A DNA stretch of 64,000 bases from Pleurodeles waltl (taxonomy: Eukaryota > Chordata > Amphibia > Caudata > Salamandridae), in contig NC_090437.1 of NCBI RefSeq assembly GCF_031143425.1, positions 1,174,936,863 through 1,175,000,862 on the forward strand. The letters are read 5' to 3'. Every line of letters begins with the position of its first letter. The stretch's first letter is position 1. Under the pieces are notes generated by a model. That model was not told the origin of the DNA. It ran no database searches and saw only the letters and a list, made by a program, of their open reading frames with translations. Below, piece after piece: positions 22,698 to 33,338 of the stretch. The position numbers and the translations under genes were made by a program.

Positions 22698-24856
22698 CTG
22701 TAGCCAGCATCCCAACAGTTCTGGTGTCTGGCAGTACCCCTCCTAGTGAGGGGGTGCAGAAGTCCAGACATAGGGTTGAGAGGGGGTTGCAGACCCCAGT
22801 GGAGGACCTTGAGAGTCAGGGGACAGCTCTGAGAGCAGAGCCCCCCAGGAATGACCCAGGTGAAACCGTTTCTGGTTTGGGGGAAACCCAGACTCTGCCG
22901 GATGGGCAGAGGTCGGGAGACCTGCGCCAACCAGACTCTTGTGTGGCCCTTGGGGACGGTGTGTCCCTTGTGGGGGGTGAGAGTGCCCCCCAGGAAGTCC
23001 TGGCATGCCAGGCAAAGATTCAACCTCAGGGTGGTGACTCTGGGTTGGATACCCAGGTTCAGAGGTTAAACTCTGACCTGGTGGGAGGTAGATGTGCCTC
23101 CCAAGAAGTCCTGCTGTGCCAGGCAATTGTCCAACCTCAGGGTGTTGACTCTGGGTTGGATGACCAGGTTCAGAGGTTAAACTCTGACTTGGTGGGGGGT
23201 AGGTGTGCCCCCCAGAAAGTCCTGGCGTGCCAGGCAATTGCCCAACCTCAGGGTGGTGACCCTGGGTTAGGGAACCAGGCTCAGAAGTTAAACTCTGACC
23301 TGGTGGGAGGTAGGTGTGCCTCCCTGGAAGTCCTGGCCTGCCAGGCAATGGTTCAACCTCAGGGTGGTGACTCTGGGTTGGCTAACCAGGTTCAGGGGAT
23401 AAGCTCTGACCTGTTGGGGGGTAGGCGTGCCCCCCAGAAAGTCCTGGTGTACCAGGCAGTGGTCCAACCTCAGAGTGCTGACTCTGGGTTGGATAACCGG
23501 GTTCAGAGGTTAAACTCTGACCTGGTGGGGGGTAGGTGTGCCCCCCAGAAAGTCCTGGCATGCCAGGCAATTGTTCAACCTCAGGGTGGTGACCCTGGGT
23601 TGGATACCCAGGTTCAGAGGTTAAACTCTGACCTGGTGGGAGGTAGGTGTGCCTCCCAAGAAGTCCTGCTGTGCCAGGCAATTGTCCAACCTCAGGGTGT
23701 TGACTCTGGGTTGGATGACCAGGTTCAGAGGTTAAACTCTGACCTGGTGGGGGGTAGGTGTGCCCCCCAGAAAGTCCTGGAGTGCCAGGCAATTGCCCAA
23801 CCTCAGGGTGGTGACCCTGGGTTGGGGAACCAGGCTCAGAGGTTAAACTCTGACCTGGTGGAGGGTCAGTGTGCCCTCCAGGAAGTCCTGGCGTGCCAGG
23901 CAATTGTTCAACTTCAGGGTGGTGACTCTGAGTTGAATGGTCAGGTGCAGAGGTTAAACTCTGACCTGGTGGAGGGTAGGTGTGCCTCCCAGGAAGTCCT
24001 GGTTTGCCAGGCAGTGATCCAGTCTGAGGGTACAGACCCTGGGCTGGAAGACCAGGTTCAGGGTGTCCCCCCGGACCTGGAGGGAGGGGCTACTGATAAC
24101 AGTGCCCCTACCATGTTGTCTTCTGAGGAGGCCACTCCTAGTTGGAGGGTGCTGGACCCCAGAAGGGAGGGCAGGGGGAGGGAAGCCTCACCCCGGGCCC
24201 TAGTCCAACCTGAAGGTACAGACCCCAGGTTGGAGGGCCAGTTGCAGGTTAACAGCCCTGCACTGGTGGAGGAATGGTACAGGGCGACTTCTGTAAGCAC
24301 CCTGACCATGTTGGACTCTGGGGGTACCGCTCCAGGAGGGAGGGTACAGAGCTCCAGAGGGGAGGACCAGGTTCAGGCTGTCATCCCTGACCTGGTGGAA
24401 GGGAGAGTGGTTAAAGGGTGCCCAGCACCTGGGGCTACCGCCCCCCACTCTCCACAACCACAGTGGTTGGAGAGCTTTGAGAGGCCTGGGGCCTGGCTCT
24501 CATCCCTGGCAGCTGTCAGTAATCACTGTGGCTTGCTGTCCGGGTGGACAGAGTTATCCCTGGGGAGGGGACAAGTGTCACACCCCGGGGGTAGAGTGGG
24601 CAACACCACTGTGTTGGTCATGGTGGTACTATCCTGCTCCTGGGATACATCTGTGAGCAAAGTAAGGTTAGGTGCTGCACAGATGGGATCCGCAGGTAAG
24701 GAGAAAGGTTCCCCATGGGTTGGCTTAGTGGGCCCTGAGAGTATGGACAGAGTGATCCAATTGGAGTCAGGAAGGCGAAGAACTGGAGCATGCCCCTGCT
24801 GTTGTGGGCCTGGGTCCTTGTTCTGTCGCCTCAAACAGGGAAGTACATCAGGATAG
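22688..24856 (+). CDS. Long repeat-containing frame in place of pol
   Basis: A 722-residue frame with no retroviral enzyme motif. Residues 102-471 are ten tandem 37-residue repeats with the pattern QEVLACQAIVQPQGGD then SGLD.QVQRLNSDLVGGRCAP. Before and after are Gly/Ser/Pro-rich segments. The C-terminal ~100 residues contain a Cys cluster (CPCCCG) and a hydrophobic patch (NTTVLVMVVLSCSW). The frame is preserved because each unit is 111 bp, a multiple of three. Whether it is translated is unknown. It may be an expanded linker from a gag-pol ancestor. It ends 38 bp before the 3' LTR. Confidence 0.5.
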   Translation: MGVTVASIPTVLVSGSTPPSEGVQKSRHRVERGLQTPVEDLESQGTALRAEPPRNDPGETVSGLGETQTLPDGQRSGDLRQPDSCVALGDGVSLVGGESAPQEVLACQAKIQPQGGDSGLDTQVQRLNSDLVGGRCASQEVLLCQAIVQPQGVDSGLDDQVQRLNSDLVGGRCAPQKVLACQAIAQPQGGDPGLGNQAQKLNSDLVGGRCASLEVLACQAMVQPQGGDSGLANQVQGISSDLLGGRRAPQKVLVYQAVVQPQSADSGLDNRVQRLNSDLVGGRCAPQKVLACQAIVQPQGGDPGLDTQVQRLNSDLVGGRCASQEVLLCQAIVQPQGVDSGLDDQVQRLNSDLVGGRCAPQKVLECQAIAQPQGGDPGLGNQAQRLNSDLVEGQCALQEVLACQAIVQLQGGDSELNGQVQRLNSDLVEGRCASQEVLVCQAVIQSEGTDPGLEDQVQGVPPDLEGGATDNSAPTMLSSEEATPSWRVLDPRREGRGREASPRALVQPEGTDPRLEGQLQVNSPALVEEWYRATSVSTLTMLDSGGTAPGGRVQSSRGEDQVQAVIPDLVEGRVVKGCPAPGATAPHSPQPQWLESFERPGAWLSSLAAVSNHCGLLSGWTELSLGRGQVSHPGGRVGNTTVLVMVVLSCSWDTSVSKVRLGAAQMGSAGKEKGSPWVGLVGPESMDRVIQLESGRRRTGACPCCCGPGSLFCRLKQGSTSG
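22991..24100 (+). repeat. 111-bp minisatellite, ten units
   Basis: Ten in-frame 111-bp units. By encoded sequence, units 1-3 match units 6-8 better than their neighbours, which points to duplication of a five-unit (555-bp) block. Every unit stays open. The repeats vary at a few positions, for example ACQAIV/LCQAIV and GGD/GVD. Confidence 0.95.
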
Positions 24857-25915
24857 TGATTGTTCTCCCCTGGCTTTAGGCTGGTAGGGGGTCATGTTGG
24901 ACCTGGCTTTTTGACAGGGACATCCCCAAACTTTTTGCCTCCTTCCTCCTATTTTTCCTGACCTGTTGTTGTTGGCTTTTGACCTCTGGGCACTTTTACC
25001 ACTGCTAACCAGTGCTAAAGTGCATATGCTCTCTGGGTAAATTGTACTACTGATTGGTTTATCCATGATTGACTATTTAATTTACTTGTAAGTCCCTGGT
25101 AGAGTGCACTACATATGCTTAGGGCAGGTAGATTAAATGCTACTAGTGGGCCTGCAGCACTGGTTGTGCCACCCACCTCAGTAGCCCCTTAACCCTGTCT
25201 CAGGCCTGCCATTGCAAGGCCTGTGTGTGCAGTTTCACTGCCACTTCGACTTGGCATTTAAAAGTACTTGCCAAGCCTAGAACTCCCCTTTTACTACATA
25301 TAAGTCATCCCTAATGTGTGCCCTAGGTAACCCCTAGAGCAGGGTGCTGTGTAGGTAAAAGGCAGGACATGTACCTGTGTAGTTATATGTCCTGGTAGTG
25401 TAAAACTCCTAAATTCGTTTTTACACTACCGTGAGGCCTGCTCCTTTCATAGGCTAACATTGGGGCTGCCCTCATACACTGTTGAAGTGGCAGCTGCTGA
25501 TCTGAAAGGAGCAGGAAGGTCATATTTAGTATGGCCAGAATGGTAATACAAAATCCTGCTGACTGGTGAAGTCGGATTTAATATTACTATTCTAGAAATG
25601 CCACTTTTAGAAAGTGAGCATTTCTTTGCACTAAAATCTTGTTGTGCCCTTCAATCCACGTCTGGCTAGGTTTAGTTGACAGCTCCTTGTGCATTCACTC
25701 AGACACACCCCAAACACAGGGTACTCAGCCTCACTTGCATACATCTGCATTTTGAATGGGTCTTCCTGGGCTGGGAGGGTGGAGGGCCTGCCCTCACACA
25801 AAGGACTGCCACACCCCCTACTGGGACTCTGGCAGACAGGATTGAACTGAAAGGGGGCTTGGTGCATTTCTTAGAGACTCTTTGAAGTCACCCCCACTTC
25901 AAAGGCACAACTTAG

Positions 25916-25922
25916 TATAAAA
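25916..25922 (+). promoter_or_regulatory. TATA box of the 3' LTR
   Basis: TATAAAA, 1021 bp into the LTR, identical in position to the 5' LTR copy. From here transcription could read out into the flank. Confidence 0.65.
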
Positions 25923-26287
25923 CAGGGCCTCTGCCCTACCTCATGAGACACTTGCTGGAGAAGAAACCTGAACCAGAAACTACATCCTGCCAAGAAGAAC
26001 TGCCTGGCTGCTCAAAGGACTCACCTGTCTGCTTTTCTACAAAGGACTGCTGCCTTGCTGTTGGCCTGCTGCCTTGCTGAACTCTTGTCTGGCTGTAAAA
26101 GTGCTCTCCAAGGGCTTGGATAGAGCTTGCCTCCTGTTCCCTGAAGTCTCAGGACCAAAAAGACTTCTCTCTTCCTCTTGGACGCTCCGTGCGCCGAACT
26201 TTTCGACGCACAGCTTGTTCCGCGGCAAGAAAAACGCCGCACACCGACGCTGATCAACGCGACGTCTTCGGGACGACCGAAACTTTG

Positions 26288-26687
26288 ACGCACGGCCTCG
26301 CAAGGACAACGCCGCCCGACTTCCCGGGAGAAATCGACGCGACGCCTGCCGTGAGATCAAAACTTTGACGCACGGCCTCGCAAGGACAACGCCGCCCGAC
26401 TCCGCAGGAGAAATCGACGCGACGCCTGCTGTGAGATCGAAACTTTGACGCACGGCCTCGCAAGGACAACGCCGCCCGACTCCGCAGGAGAAATCGACGC
26501 GACGCCTGCTGTGAGATCGAAACTTTGACGCACGGCCTCGCAAGGACAACGCCGCCCGACTCCGCAGGAGAAATCGACGCGACGCCTGCTGTGAGATCGA
26601 AACTTTGACGCACGGCCTCGCAAGGACAACGCCGCCCGACTCCGCCGGAGAAATCGACGCGACGCCTGCCGTGAGATCGAAACTTCG
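26288..26687. repeat. 80-bp CpG-rich array, five units (3' LTR)
   Basis: Units start at 26288, 26368, 26448, 26528 and 26608. The middle units are almost identical to each other, suggesting recent gain by unequal exchange or slippage. Confidence 0.95.
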
Positions 26688-27318
26688 ACGCACAGCCCCG
26701 CAGAACGACGCGCAGCCGGAAAACAAGCAGGAAAATCCACGCACAGACCCGGGACATCTGGTAATCCCCGCGACCCACAGAAAGAGACTGTCCGCGCGCC
26801 GGAAAACGACGCTCGACTTCCCCGCGTGGAAAATAATGACGCAAGTCCGTGTGTGCTGGGGAGAAATCGACGCACACACCCTTTTTCCACCCATCTCTTC
26901 CTTTGTGGCCCTCTGAGGAGATTTTCCCCCAGAAACCAGGTACTTTGTGTTTGAAAGAGACTCTGTTTACTTTCTAAAGACTTAAGACGCTTTATATCAC
27001 TTTTCAGTGATATCTTTACAAATTCATATTGCAACTTTGATCGTTTTGACCTGAAGATACCCAGATAAATATTATATATTTTTCTAAACACTGTGTGGTG
27101 TATTTTTGTGGTGTTATGCTATGGTGTTGTATGATTTATTGCACAAATGCTTTACACATTGCCTTCTAAGTTAAGCCTGACTGCTCGTGCCAAGCTACCG
27201 GAGGGTGAGCACAGGCTGATTTTGGATTGTGTGTGACTTACCCTGACTAGAGTGAGGGTTCTTGCTTGGACAGAGGGCAACCTGACTGCCAACCAAAAAC
27301 CCCATTTCTAACAGTATA

Positions 27319-27899
27319 CGCCCTGTGAAGCAGTGTGCTGACACCTGCAGGTGACGGTATGACTTCCTCTATTATAGTTACTAAATATTTCTGGTGAACG
27401 TGTGCTCCGATAAAAGCCGGAGAAAAATCAAATACAAGGAGCCACAGCTGGACTGGGCACTCTCTCAAAGGTGGCAGGTAATGAATGAAGCGTTATACAG
27501 AATTCTACTGTTCAGTGTGCCATTTTAAGTACCATCAATATCCCTACCATTTCACGAAAAGAGTTAATTGCATGTATACGGAAGGTAGCCAATGATACCC
27601 TTTATGCTGCTATTTGCAAGGACCACTGTTTGACAACAACAGACTGCACACCACATGCAACGCTCAATGCTCGTGTTAGTCGAAGACTTCCTGGTTGGTT
27701 GATTCTTTCATTTTCCACATACTGAGAAGCAGCTGGTACCTAATAGGTCACTATTAATTGGAGCAGCCCAGCTAAAGTCTAAGTAACTATGCATTAGACA
27801 GGCACACAAGTGCTATTCTTTTTAAAAAGGTTTTGAATTTGCGAGCACCAGGGGCTGTGCAATTTCAGTTCTGGTGGTGTACCTGTTCAAAATGTTGAG
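27319..27899. other. No recognised feature
   Basis: Flank of the LTR element. AT-rich, no coding motif or repeat recognised. Confidence 0.5.
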
Positions 27900-27959
27900 G
27901 AGTGCCTAACTACGCAAATTACACAACACAATGACATATTTTGGCCACAATGACTCAAC

Positions 27960-29007
27960 TTGAGAAAAGAGCTGGCAAGCAGTCCTTGCTGCAGCACCCC
28001 GAGCCAAAAAAACGGGACTGCGATGGGAAGTTGCTTTGCCCCAAGTTATGCCTGTCTTTTTATGGGGTGGTGGGAAACACAACATGTGATGGTGGACAAG
28101 AATGAAAAATGGTCCAACCACATTAATTTTTGGACAAGATATATTGACAATATATTTGCAATGTGGGATGGTCCTGAGTCAATGTTAGGTGACTTTTTGA
28201 ACTGGTTACCAAGGAATGACCTGAATCTCAAATTTACACATAAAACACACAAACAGGTCATGGAATTTTTAGATGTTGAGGTCAGGGTTGAAGCAGGTAC
28301 CCTTCATAGTAGACAGTTCAGAAAAAGAACGGCAGGAAATAGCATCTTACATGCTCATAGTCACCATCCACCAAGTGTGAAATGGAGTATACCCTATGGG
28401 GAACTACTTAGAGCGAAAAGGAACTGTAGTACACCTCAGAGTTTTGAAAGGGAGCAAGAAAGAATGGCGTACAGGCTTAGATCTAGGGGGTATCCAAATA
28501 GAGTTATTAAGGGTGCATGTCGCAAGATAGCGGGAGTTCAGAGAGTTGATTTATTGGTTCCAAAAAAGAAGGTGATTGATACAAATACTTTGAGATTTAT
28601 AACTACCTTTAATGCGTATTCGTCTGAAGTGAGAAAAATTCTGATTGAATACTGGCATCTGATAAAGGCAGCTAGGTTGATTGGTCGATTAGTTAGTCCT
28701 CATCCAAGGATAACGTACAGAAAAAGCAGTTCCTTACGGGATATGCTGGTACATAGTTATTCATTTAAAAGGAGGGAGACCTTCTTAGACAAACAACAAG
28801 GTTTCTATAAATGTGCGAAATGTAAGGCCTGTAGATATAGTGTGAATCGAAGAGACTATGTATTACCAACAGGGGAAAAAGAGTATTAAAAAATTCCTTA
28901 GCTGCAATTCAGACTTTGCAATTTATGTGATAGTGTGCCCATGTGGGCTACAATATGTGGGTAGTACTATCTTTCCCATAAAGAAACGGATCCTGGAACA
29001 TTGGTGA
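27960..29007 (+). pseudogene. Penelope-like RT plus GIY-YIG protein remnant
   Basis: The RT part shows GTAMGSCFAPSYACLFMG, then the catalytic box RYIDNIF (28138-28158), where the family has RYIDDIF, so one catalytic Asp is lost. It continues with FLDVEV, the NSILHAHSHHPPS motif, QERMAYRLRSRGYP and the Cys-rich CAKCKAC linker. A stop near 28887 and a frameshift separate this from the GIY-YIG domain. In the next frame that domain reads AIYVIVCPCGLQYVGST...KKRILEH before a TGA at 29005-29007. In live relatives the endonuclease nicks the target and the RT copies the RNA there. This copy is inactive at both frame and catalytic level. Confidence 0.85.
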
Positions 29008-29576
29008 GCAATTACAAATAATGATGTATGAATGATAAACAAAATGAAATTTTTTGGAATAGACAGGGTGCTAGGTACCCCGAGGGGTGGCGACAGAGAG
29101 AGGAAACTGAGAAAGTTGGAATCCGAGTACATTATTGCCTTAATAGTCGACATCCCTGGGGTTTAAATAAGGAAGAGGAACATTTTGTACATATTGGTTA
29201 GACAACACTTTCCAGACCTGGGAGATGATGGACAGTGTGTGTCAACAGTCATTCAGGGCTTGTTTTGATTTGGTTATGATCTTTATTGTAAATGTGGCCA
29301 TCCTACAAATAATATGAAAATTGTCATGATGTTTGTTTCCAATTTGGGAATTGAATCGAAATGTTGCTAAAGTAGTGTTTAGATCATTATATTATTGGAA
29401 ATTTTGTAAATGTCTTCTGTATATATTGTAGGATTTATTTGAGGGAGGAAAGGAAGAAACACAAAAAATATATATATATATTTCTCAAAAATGTATTTTA
29501 TGTCCATGACTAGTAAGGGGTTATATACCTAAGGTAGCAGAAGCCATGGTGAGTTTGAATTTTTTCTTTTTGGGCT

Positions 29577-29615
29577 ATTGAAGAAGACCGTGATGGTAAA
29601 ACGCGTTGCGCTGTT
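29577..29615 (+). other. Possible decayed hammerhead-type ribozyme region
   Basis: GACCGTGATGGTAAAACGCG sits near the 3' end of the Penelope-like element, where the group is known to carry hammerhead ribozymes. The GTGATGG and AAAACG parts only loosely resemble the conserved CTGATGA and GAAAC core. Not demonstrated. Confidence 0.25.
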
Positions 29616-29742
29616 TTTGCATGTGAAATTTGAAAATCTGGAATTTGACAAGGATCTTTTGGTCTAAATAAACATTTCAGCTGCTTGGAGTGCCAGCGTC
29701 TGAACTTCATTTGGTGTAATATATATTTGGTCTATATATAAC

Positions 29743-29765
29743 GAGAGAGAGAGAGAGAGAGAAAG
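29743..29765. repeat. (GA)n microsatellite
   Basis: About 11 GA units just after the Penelope-like 3' end. Confidence 0.9.
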
Positions 29766-29779
29766 AAACTGAAGTATTA

Positions 29780-32182
29780 GTTGAGGGGGGTAAGAACACA
29801 CCTAAAAAAATAATCAAAATCCTTGTCAAGGTGAACCATTAAATTACTAAATAAACCTGTTTAATCCTCTGGTACACAGAAGTCAGGCTTAATGCAGAGA
29901 AAACATGTATTTCTGCAGTATTCAAACAGTAATAAAGTTAAAACACAACACAATAACAATTTTAAACAAGTATTTTTTTAGTATATAAAATGATATCAAC
30001 ATGACAAAAGTCAAAGATATGAATATTTAGAGATTGCATTCAAAAGAACACCACAAAGTACAAAGCACCAACCACGATCATCTGGTAAGGCTAGGTCAGG
30101 TCACAGTCAAACTTTAAGACCCATTGTGATTGATCAGTGGTCAACTACAGGGACCAGGTTCATCCAGGTGGAAAGTTTACCACTGGACTTTGAATTTTTT
30201 ATGGAGAAAAACTGCTTGTAAATAAGTTGTCAGTGGGGCTAACTGCAATCTGTAGCTGAAGCGAGACAAGTTGCTGAAGAGCAGGGTCCTGGTGCAGTCA
30301 TCGACTTAGGAGGAAATGCTCCAAGCAGACAAAGTTCTACGTCTGTACCCAGAAAGGCCTCAACATTGATGGGATGCTGCTCAGCATCGGTCCTGATGAA
30401 TCCCTCTACGTTTGAGCTTAAAAACTTTCTGGAAGTCAGATCTACTTCATTGAGACAAACCAGCAAGGCTGGCTAGTGATTCTATGTTTATAGCTATGGA
30501 AACGTCTTGCTAACTGTCTGCCTGGAGAATCGATGGAGGCTGAGATCACCATTGATTCTCCAGGCAGACAGCTGGCAAGAAGTTTCTAAGTCAGAGTTTT
30601 TGCAGTGCAGACAGGATGAGTATACTCTAACACCAACCAAGGGTCAACAACCAGGCGGGGCACCACTTGGGGATTAGGACTCTCTCCAATGGAGGCCAAT
30701 AAAAGGGTCCACAGCAGGTCCAGATGGAACTGGTCAGCTGGGAATTGCAGGGAGAGAAGCCTCTGGAAGCTTGTTCAGTCCCTGTAGCTCAATTAGAATG
30801 TCAGTCAACTGACCCTTAAAATCAATTCTGGGATCCTGGCCTCAGGGCAAGCAGGACCTGTCTTCCTTCAGGTTCTTTATCTAGCAGGGGAGTTCTTCTT
30901 CCGATTCTCCACAGGTCCAGGAGTGTTCTGAAGAAGGTACTTTGGGATGCCACATTTATGTGCAGTGCCAGCATGTGGATGGGGGAAAACCCTGGCCACC
31001 ACCTAACCAACCCGTTAAAAGTTCCTACAGGTGATCTTACCCACTTTGTCAGCATTCCCCATGTGTTTTATTGTAAAGCATTCTACAATGCCCCTCTATA
31101 CATTAATACAACATGGAAAAATCGTTCTTCCCCTGATCATAGCTCCCTGCGCCCACCCAGAGATGTGGCTATGATAATGAGAAATCCTCCTTTGTGCTCA
31201 CTCCAAACCAGTTCTAAGGTAGCTCCCTTCTCCCACTGGGTTTGGAGGTAATCTCATTAGGAAGACAAAAAAGGGAGGCAAGCCAAGGTGTGAACTAAAT
31301 CTGCCAGTGACAGGAAAGGCATACTTTCAAGCTCAGGAAGGGGCTGGGCACACCAGCCCACCTTTCCACATCCAAGCCCTTTGTCTACTGTCAAGGAGTG
31401 ACCCACATATCAACAGGGAGGAGTCATTAGCAGTCAGGTGACACTGGACATTGGCTGGAAGCCCGCTTTTAACATAGGCAGGGAAATGCCACCTTTCTAA
31501 AAGTGTCATTTTCAAAACAGTAATACAAAATCCGACTTGACCATTAAGTTGGATTTTAATTGGCTATTATAATGAGCCCTTGAGCTATTTTTCTAGCTGC
31601 TCCCAAACTGAAATATAGAAGTAAAGGTTGTTATTGTGTAACCTAGTGTTCTTCTACAGAAAAGATGCCCTTGTCACAGTTAATAGTGGCTTTGGAGTGT
31701 TTTCATTGCCATGACATATAAAACATAAAAAAATATACATGTCCTGCTTTTTAAATACTCTGTACCCTGTCCTGTAGGTGGCCTAGGGGTGTCTCAGAAG
31801 TATTAGAAAGCTTTAGGCCTGGCAAAAGGTTGGTTTTACCAGATCGAAAGGGCAGTTCAAACCTTCACACCCAGGCTGCTTTGGCGGGGCTGGAGACCCA
31901 TTTAAAACTACTGTGGGTTGCAAAATTACTGCTGTATCCCACTAGCTGCACTTAATTCACTGTCCCTGGGTATATAGAGTACCATATATTAGGGGCTTAC
32001 AAGTAAATTAAATGTGCTAGTTGGGTATATGCCAATTTGACCATGTTGAAAAAGAAGAGCATAAACATTTTACCAGAGGTTAGCAGGAGTAAAGTGGACT
32101 GAATCCCATGGCCAACAAACACAAGTTCAGAAAAAAAGCAAAATTATGGAGGAATGCTACGATAAAGATGGTAGTTTCCAAC
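29780..32182 (-). mobile_element. Old, degraded LTR of the long-LTR group
   Basis: Blocks collinear with the LTR at 47.8-50.0 kb occur in the same order. They include CAGTAATAAAGTTAAAACAC, the AAATCCGACTTGACCATTAAG block, GGGGCTTACAAGTAAATTAAA and TTAGCAGGAGTAAAGTGGAC. The right end (TTTCCAAC) is a worn version of the GGTCCAACA terminus. It contains CCTGGAGAATCGATGG / CCATTGATTCTCCAGG (about 30520-30565), a local inverted repeat. No coding. Confidence 0.6.
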
Positions 32183-32595
32183 GTATATACTGACACACAA
32201 ACATCATACATATATGCCAAAAATGTTTAAATCTAACTTCATGCATGTGTGCAAACATATATTAAGATCTATATATGCACACACACGTACAAAATCAGAT
32301 TTAAATATTTTAGGCAAACAGTGCTATGCAATCAAAGGCAGTTGCACAAGTTAATGTGTGTGCACAGTGCAGTGTCAGTTTTTTTCTGTGTCACCTTTTG
32401 GCACATTCAGCAGCATTGGTGGTGGGACACAAGAAGGTCAGGACAAACAGAGCTGGGGCACATGTCGTATCTACCCCAACCCGCCTCTAGAGATGCCACT
32501 GAAAACATCACAAATGCCTGAATATACATCAAGAATTGGTACGGAAAAAGCACGACAAAACCACATATAATAAATAACATATTTATATTTTGTAC
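32183..32595 (-). other. ACOX3: Intron sequence downstream of the ACOX3 exon
   Basis: This starts with the splice donor GTACAAAATATAAAT read on the minus strand. AT-rich, no further exon seen. The next ACOX3 exon is not in the part of the window to the left that I could read. Confidence 0.6.
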
Positions 32596-32778
32596 CTGCA
32601 TTTGATATTCGAGTACAGGAATTTCTTCGTCGTCTGTTGGCCCAAATTGACGCCGCGTTGCCGAAAAACGAATTGCTATCGACACAGCAAGGCTTACGTT
32701 TACGACAGCCATCCCGGTTATTAAGACCCTGCCAGTGGACAGCGCTCCCAGGGAGGCTCCGAAGCGCAGTTTGGGATC
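32596..32778 (-). CDS. ACOX3: ACOX3 internal exon (peroxisomal acyl-CoA oxidase 3)
   Basis: A 183-bp exon (61 codons, phase 0 at both ends), open throughout. It is bounded by a good acceptor (TTCCTTTCCCCAG before GAT) and a donor (CAG before GTACAA) on the minus strand. It starts [17 protein letters not shown] and ends [20 protein letters not shown] plus QMQ. This matches the acyl-CoA oxidase segment leading into the QWRLLPYL region. The RRQFG motif belongs to the FAD-contacting part of the fold. The [10 protein letters not shown] wording fits ACOX3 better than ACOX1. The enzyme performs the first, H2O2-producing step of peroxisomal beta-oxidation, with 2-methyl-branched acyl-CoAs as preferred substrates. 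No stops, frameshifts or decay are seen, unlike all surrounding sequence. A processed copy is unlikely because both splice sites are present. Other exons must lie in distant parts of a large gene. Confidence 0.92.
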
Positions 32779-33338
32779 CTGGGGAAAGGAAGCAACTGCG
32801 GGTTAGGTTCAGGAGAATTGGACATTCTCAGAAGCGACTAGGTGATTAGTGCATTTACTTAGAATTATAGTAGGAACTTGTTCCAAAGTAAATTGATACT
32901 TTTGATACTCCGTCTTTCAACTATGCTATCCTTATGTATCACCCGCCCAAGAGGCCGATGAAGATAAAGTGATACCAGTGGCTATGGATGCATCTATTCA
33001 AAGAAGACACTATTTTCCCTTGAAACATATATTGTATTATTAATCAAAAGAGATAGGCACTCCGTCTTCACCAACGCGCTATGACAAAGCCAGCTGGCCG
33101 AGATGTACAAAGGGGACTGTGGGCCACGATGCAAGCAAGAGAACCAGAACCACGTCACTCTGGTTAGTGCACGACAACCATAACATCGATTTAAAGGGCC
33201 CCTCACAGCACTAATGACACCTATGCCCCTGCCAACTCATCTGACGTTATATGGGAGAAAAGCTTTTGCTCGGTGAGTTTGGACGTGTTGTGGAGGGATG
33301 CTATATTTTCAATTGACGCTTTGTTGGAAAGGAGGATC
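32779..33338 (-). other. ACOX3: Intron sequence upstream of the ACOX3 exon
   Basis: The polypyrimidine tract TTGCTTCCTTTCCCC adjoins the acceptor. The rest shows no further exon or repeat that I recognise. Confidence 0.55.

Larger units (their letters stand above)
18948..27313 (+). mobile_element. Complete non-autonomous LTR retrotransposon
   Basis: Two direct LTRs (2339 and 2419 bp), each starting TGTTGGACCTGG and ending CCCCATTTCTAACA, flank a 3.6-kb interior. The flanks are a perfect 5-bp target duplication, GTATA (18943-18947 and 27314-27318). This proves insertion as one unit. The interior has gag-like frames and a long repeat-rich frame, but no protease, reverse transcriptase, RNase H or integrase motifs. 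Capsid similarity to the Gmr1-like element at 47.8-53.6 kb suggests it borrowed enzymes from that group. By eye the LTRs differ at about 18 sites outside the array, roughly 1%, so it is young compared with its neighbours. Confidence 0.95.
24895..27313 (+). repeat. 3' LTR
   Basis: A 2419-bp LTR, exactly 80 bp longer than the 5' LTR because it carries five array units instead of four. Otherwise it is collinear. A purine-rich stretch (GGCTGGTAGGGGGTCA) just before it is the likely plus-strand primer. Confidence 0.95.
27900..29710 (+). mobile_element. Penelope-like element, 5'-truncated
   Basis: It encodes the C-terminal half of a Penelope-type reverse transcriptase followed by a GIY-YIG endonuclease, the combination that defines this group. 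The 3' region ends with a short AT-rich tail and an AAACGCGTTGCGC block (29599-29611) similar to the 3' ends of vertebrate Penelope copies. The 5' end is lost, starting near the RT palm. Target duplication not identified. Confidence 0.85.

Noticed and set aside
22991..24100. CRISPR-like array
   Set aside because: Units are 111 bp, tandem, without distinct spacers, and lie inside an LTR retrotransposon of a vertebrate genome.
22391..24309. Pro/Gly-rich minus-strand frames opposite the minisatellite
   Set aside because: Collagen-like look comes from the antisense of the repeat. No start, splice or domain support.
26037..27091. Long minus-strand open frames over the 80-bp array (3' LTR)
   Set aside because: Same reason as the 5' LTR; up to 285 codons but only repeat translation.
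32407..32595. Extension of the ACOX3 frame past CAG
   Set aside because: The frame stays open into the intron by chance. The donor at 32595 and loss of similarity end the exon at 32596.
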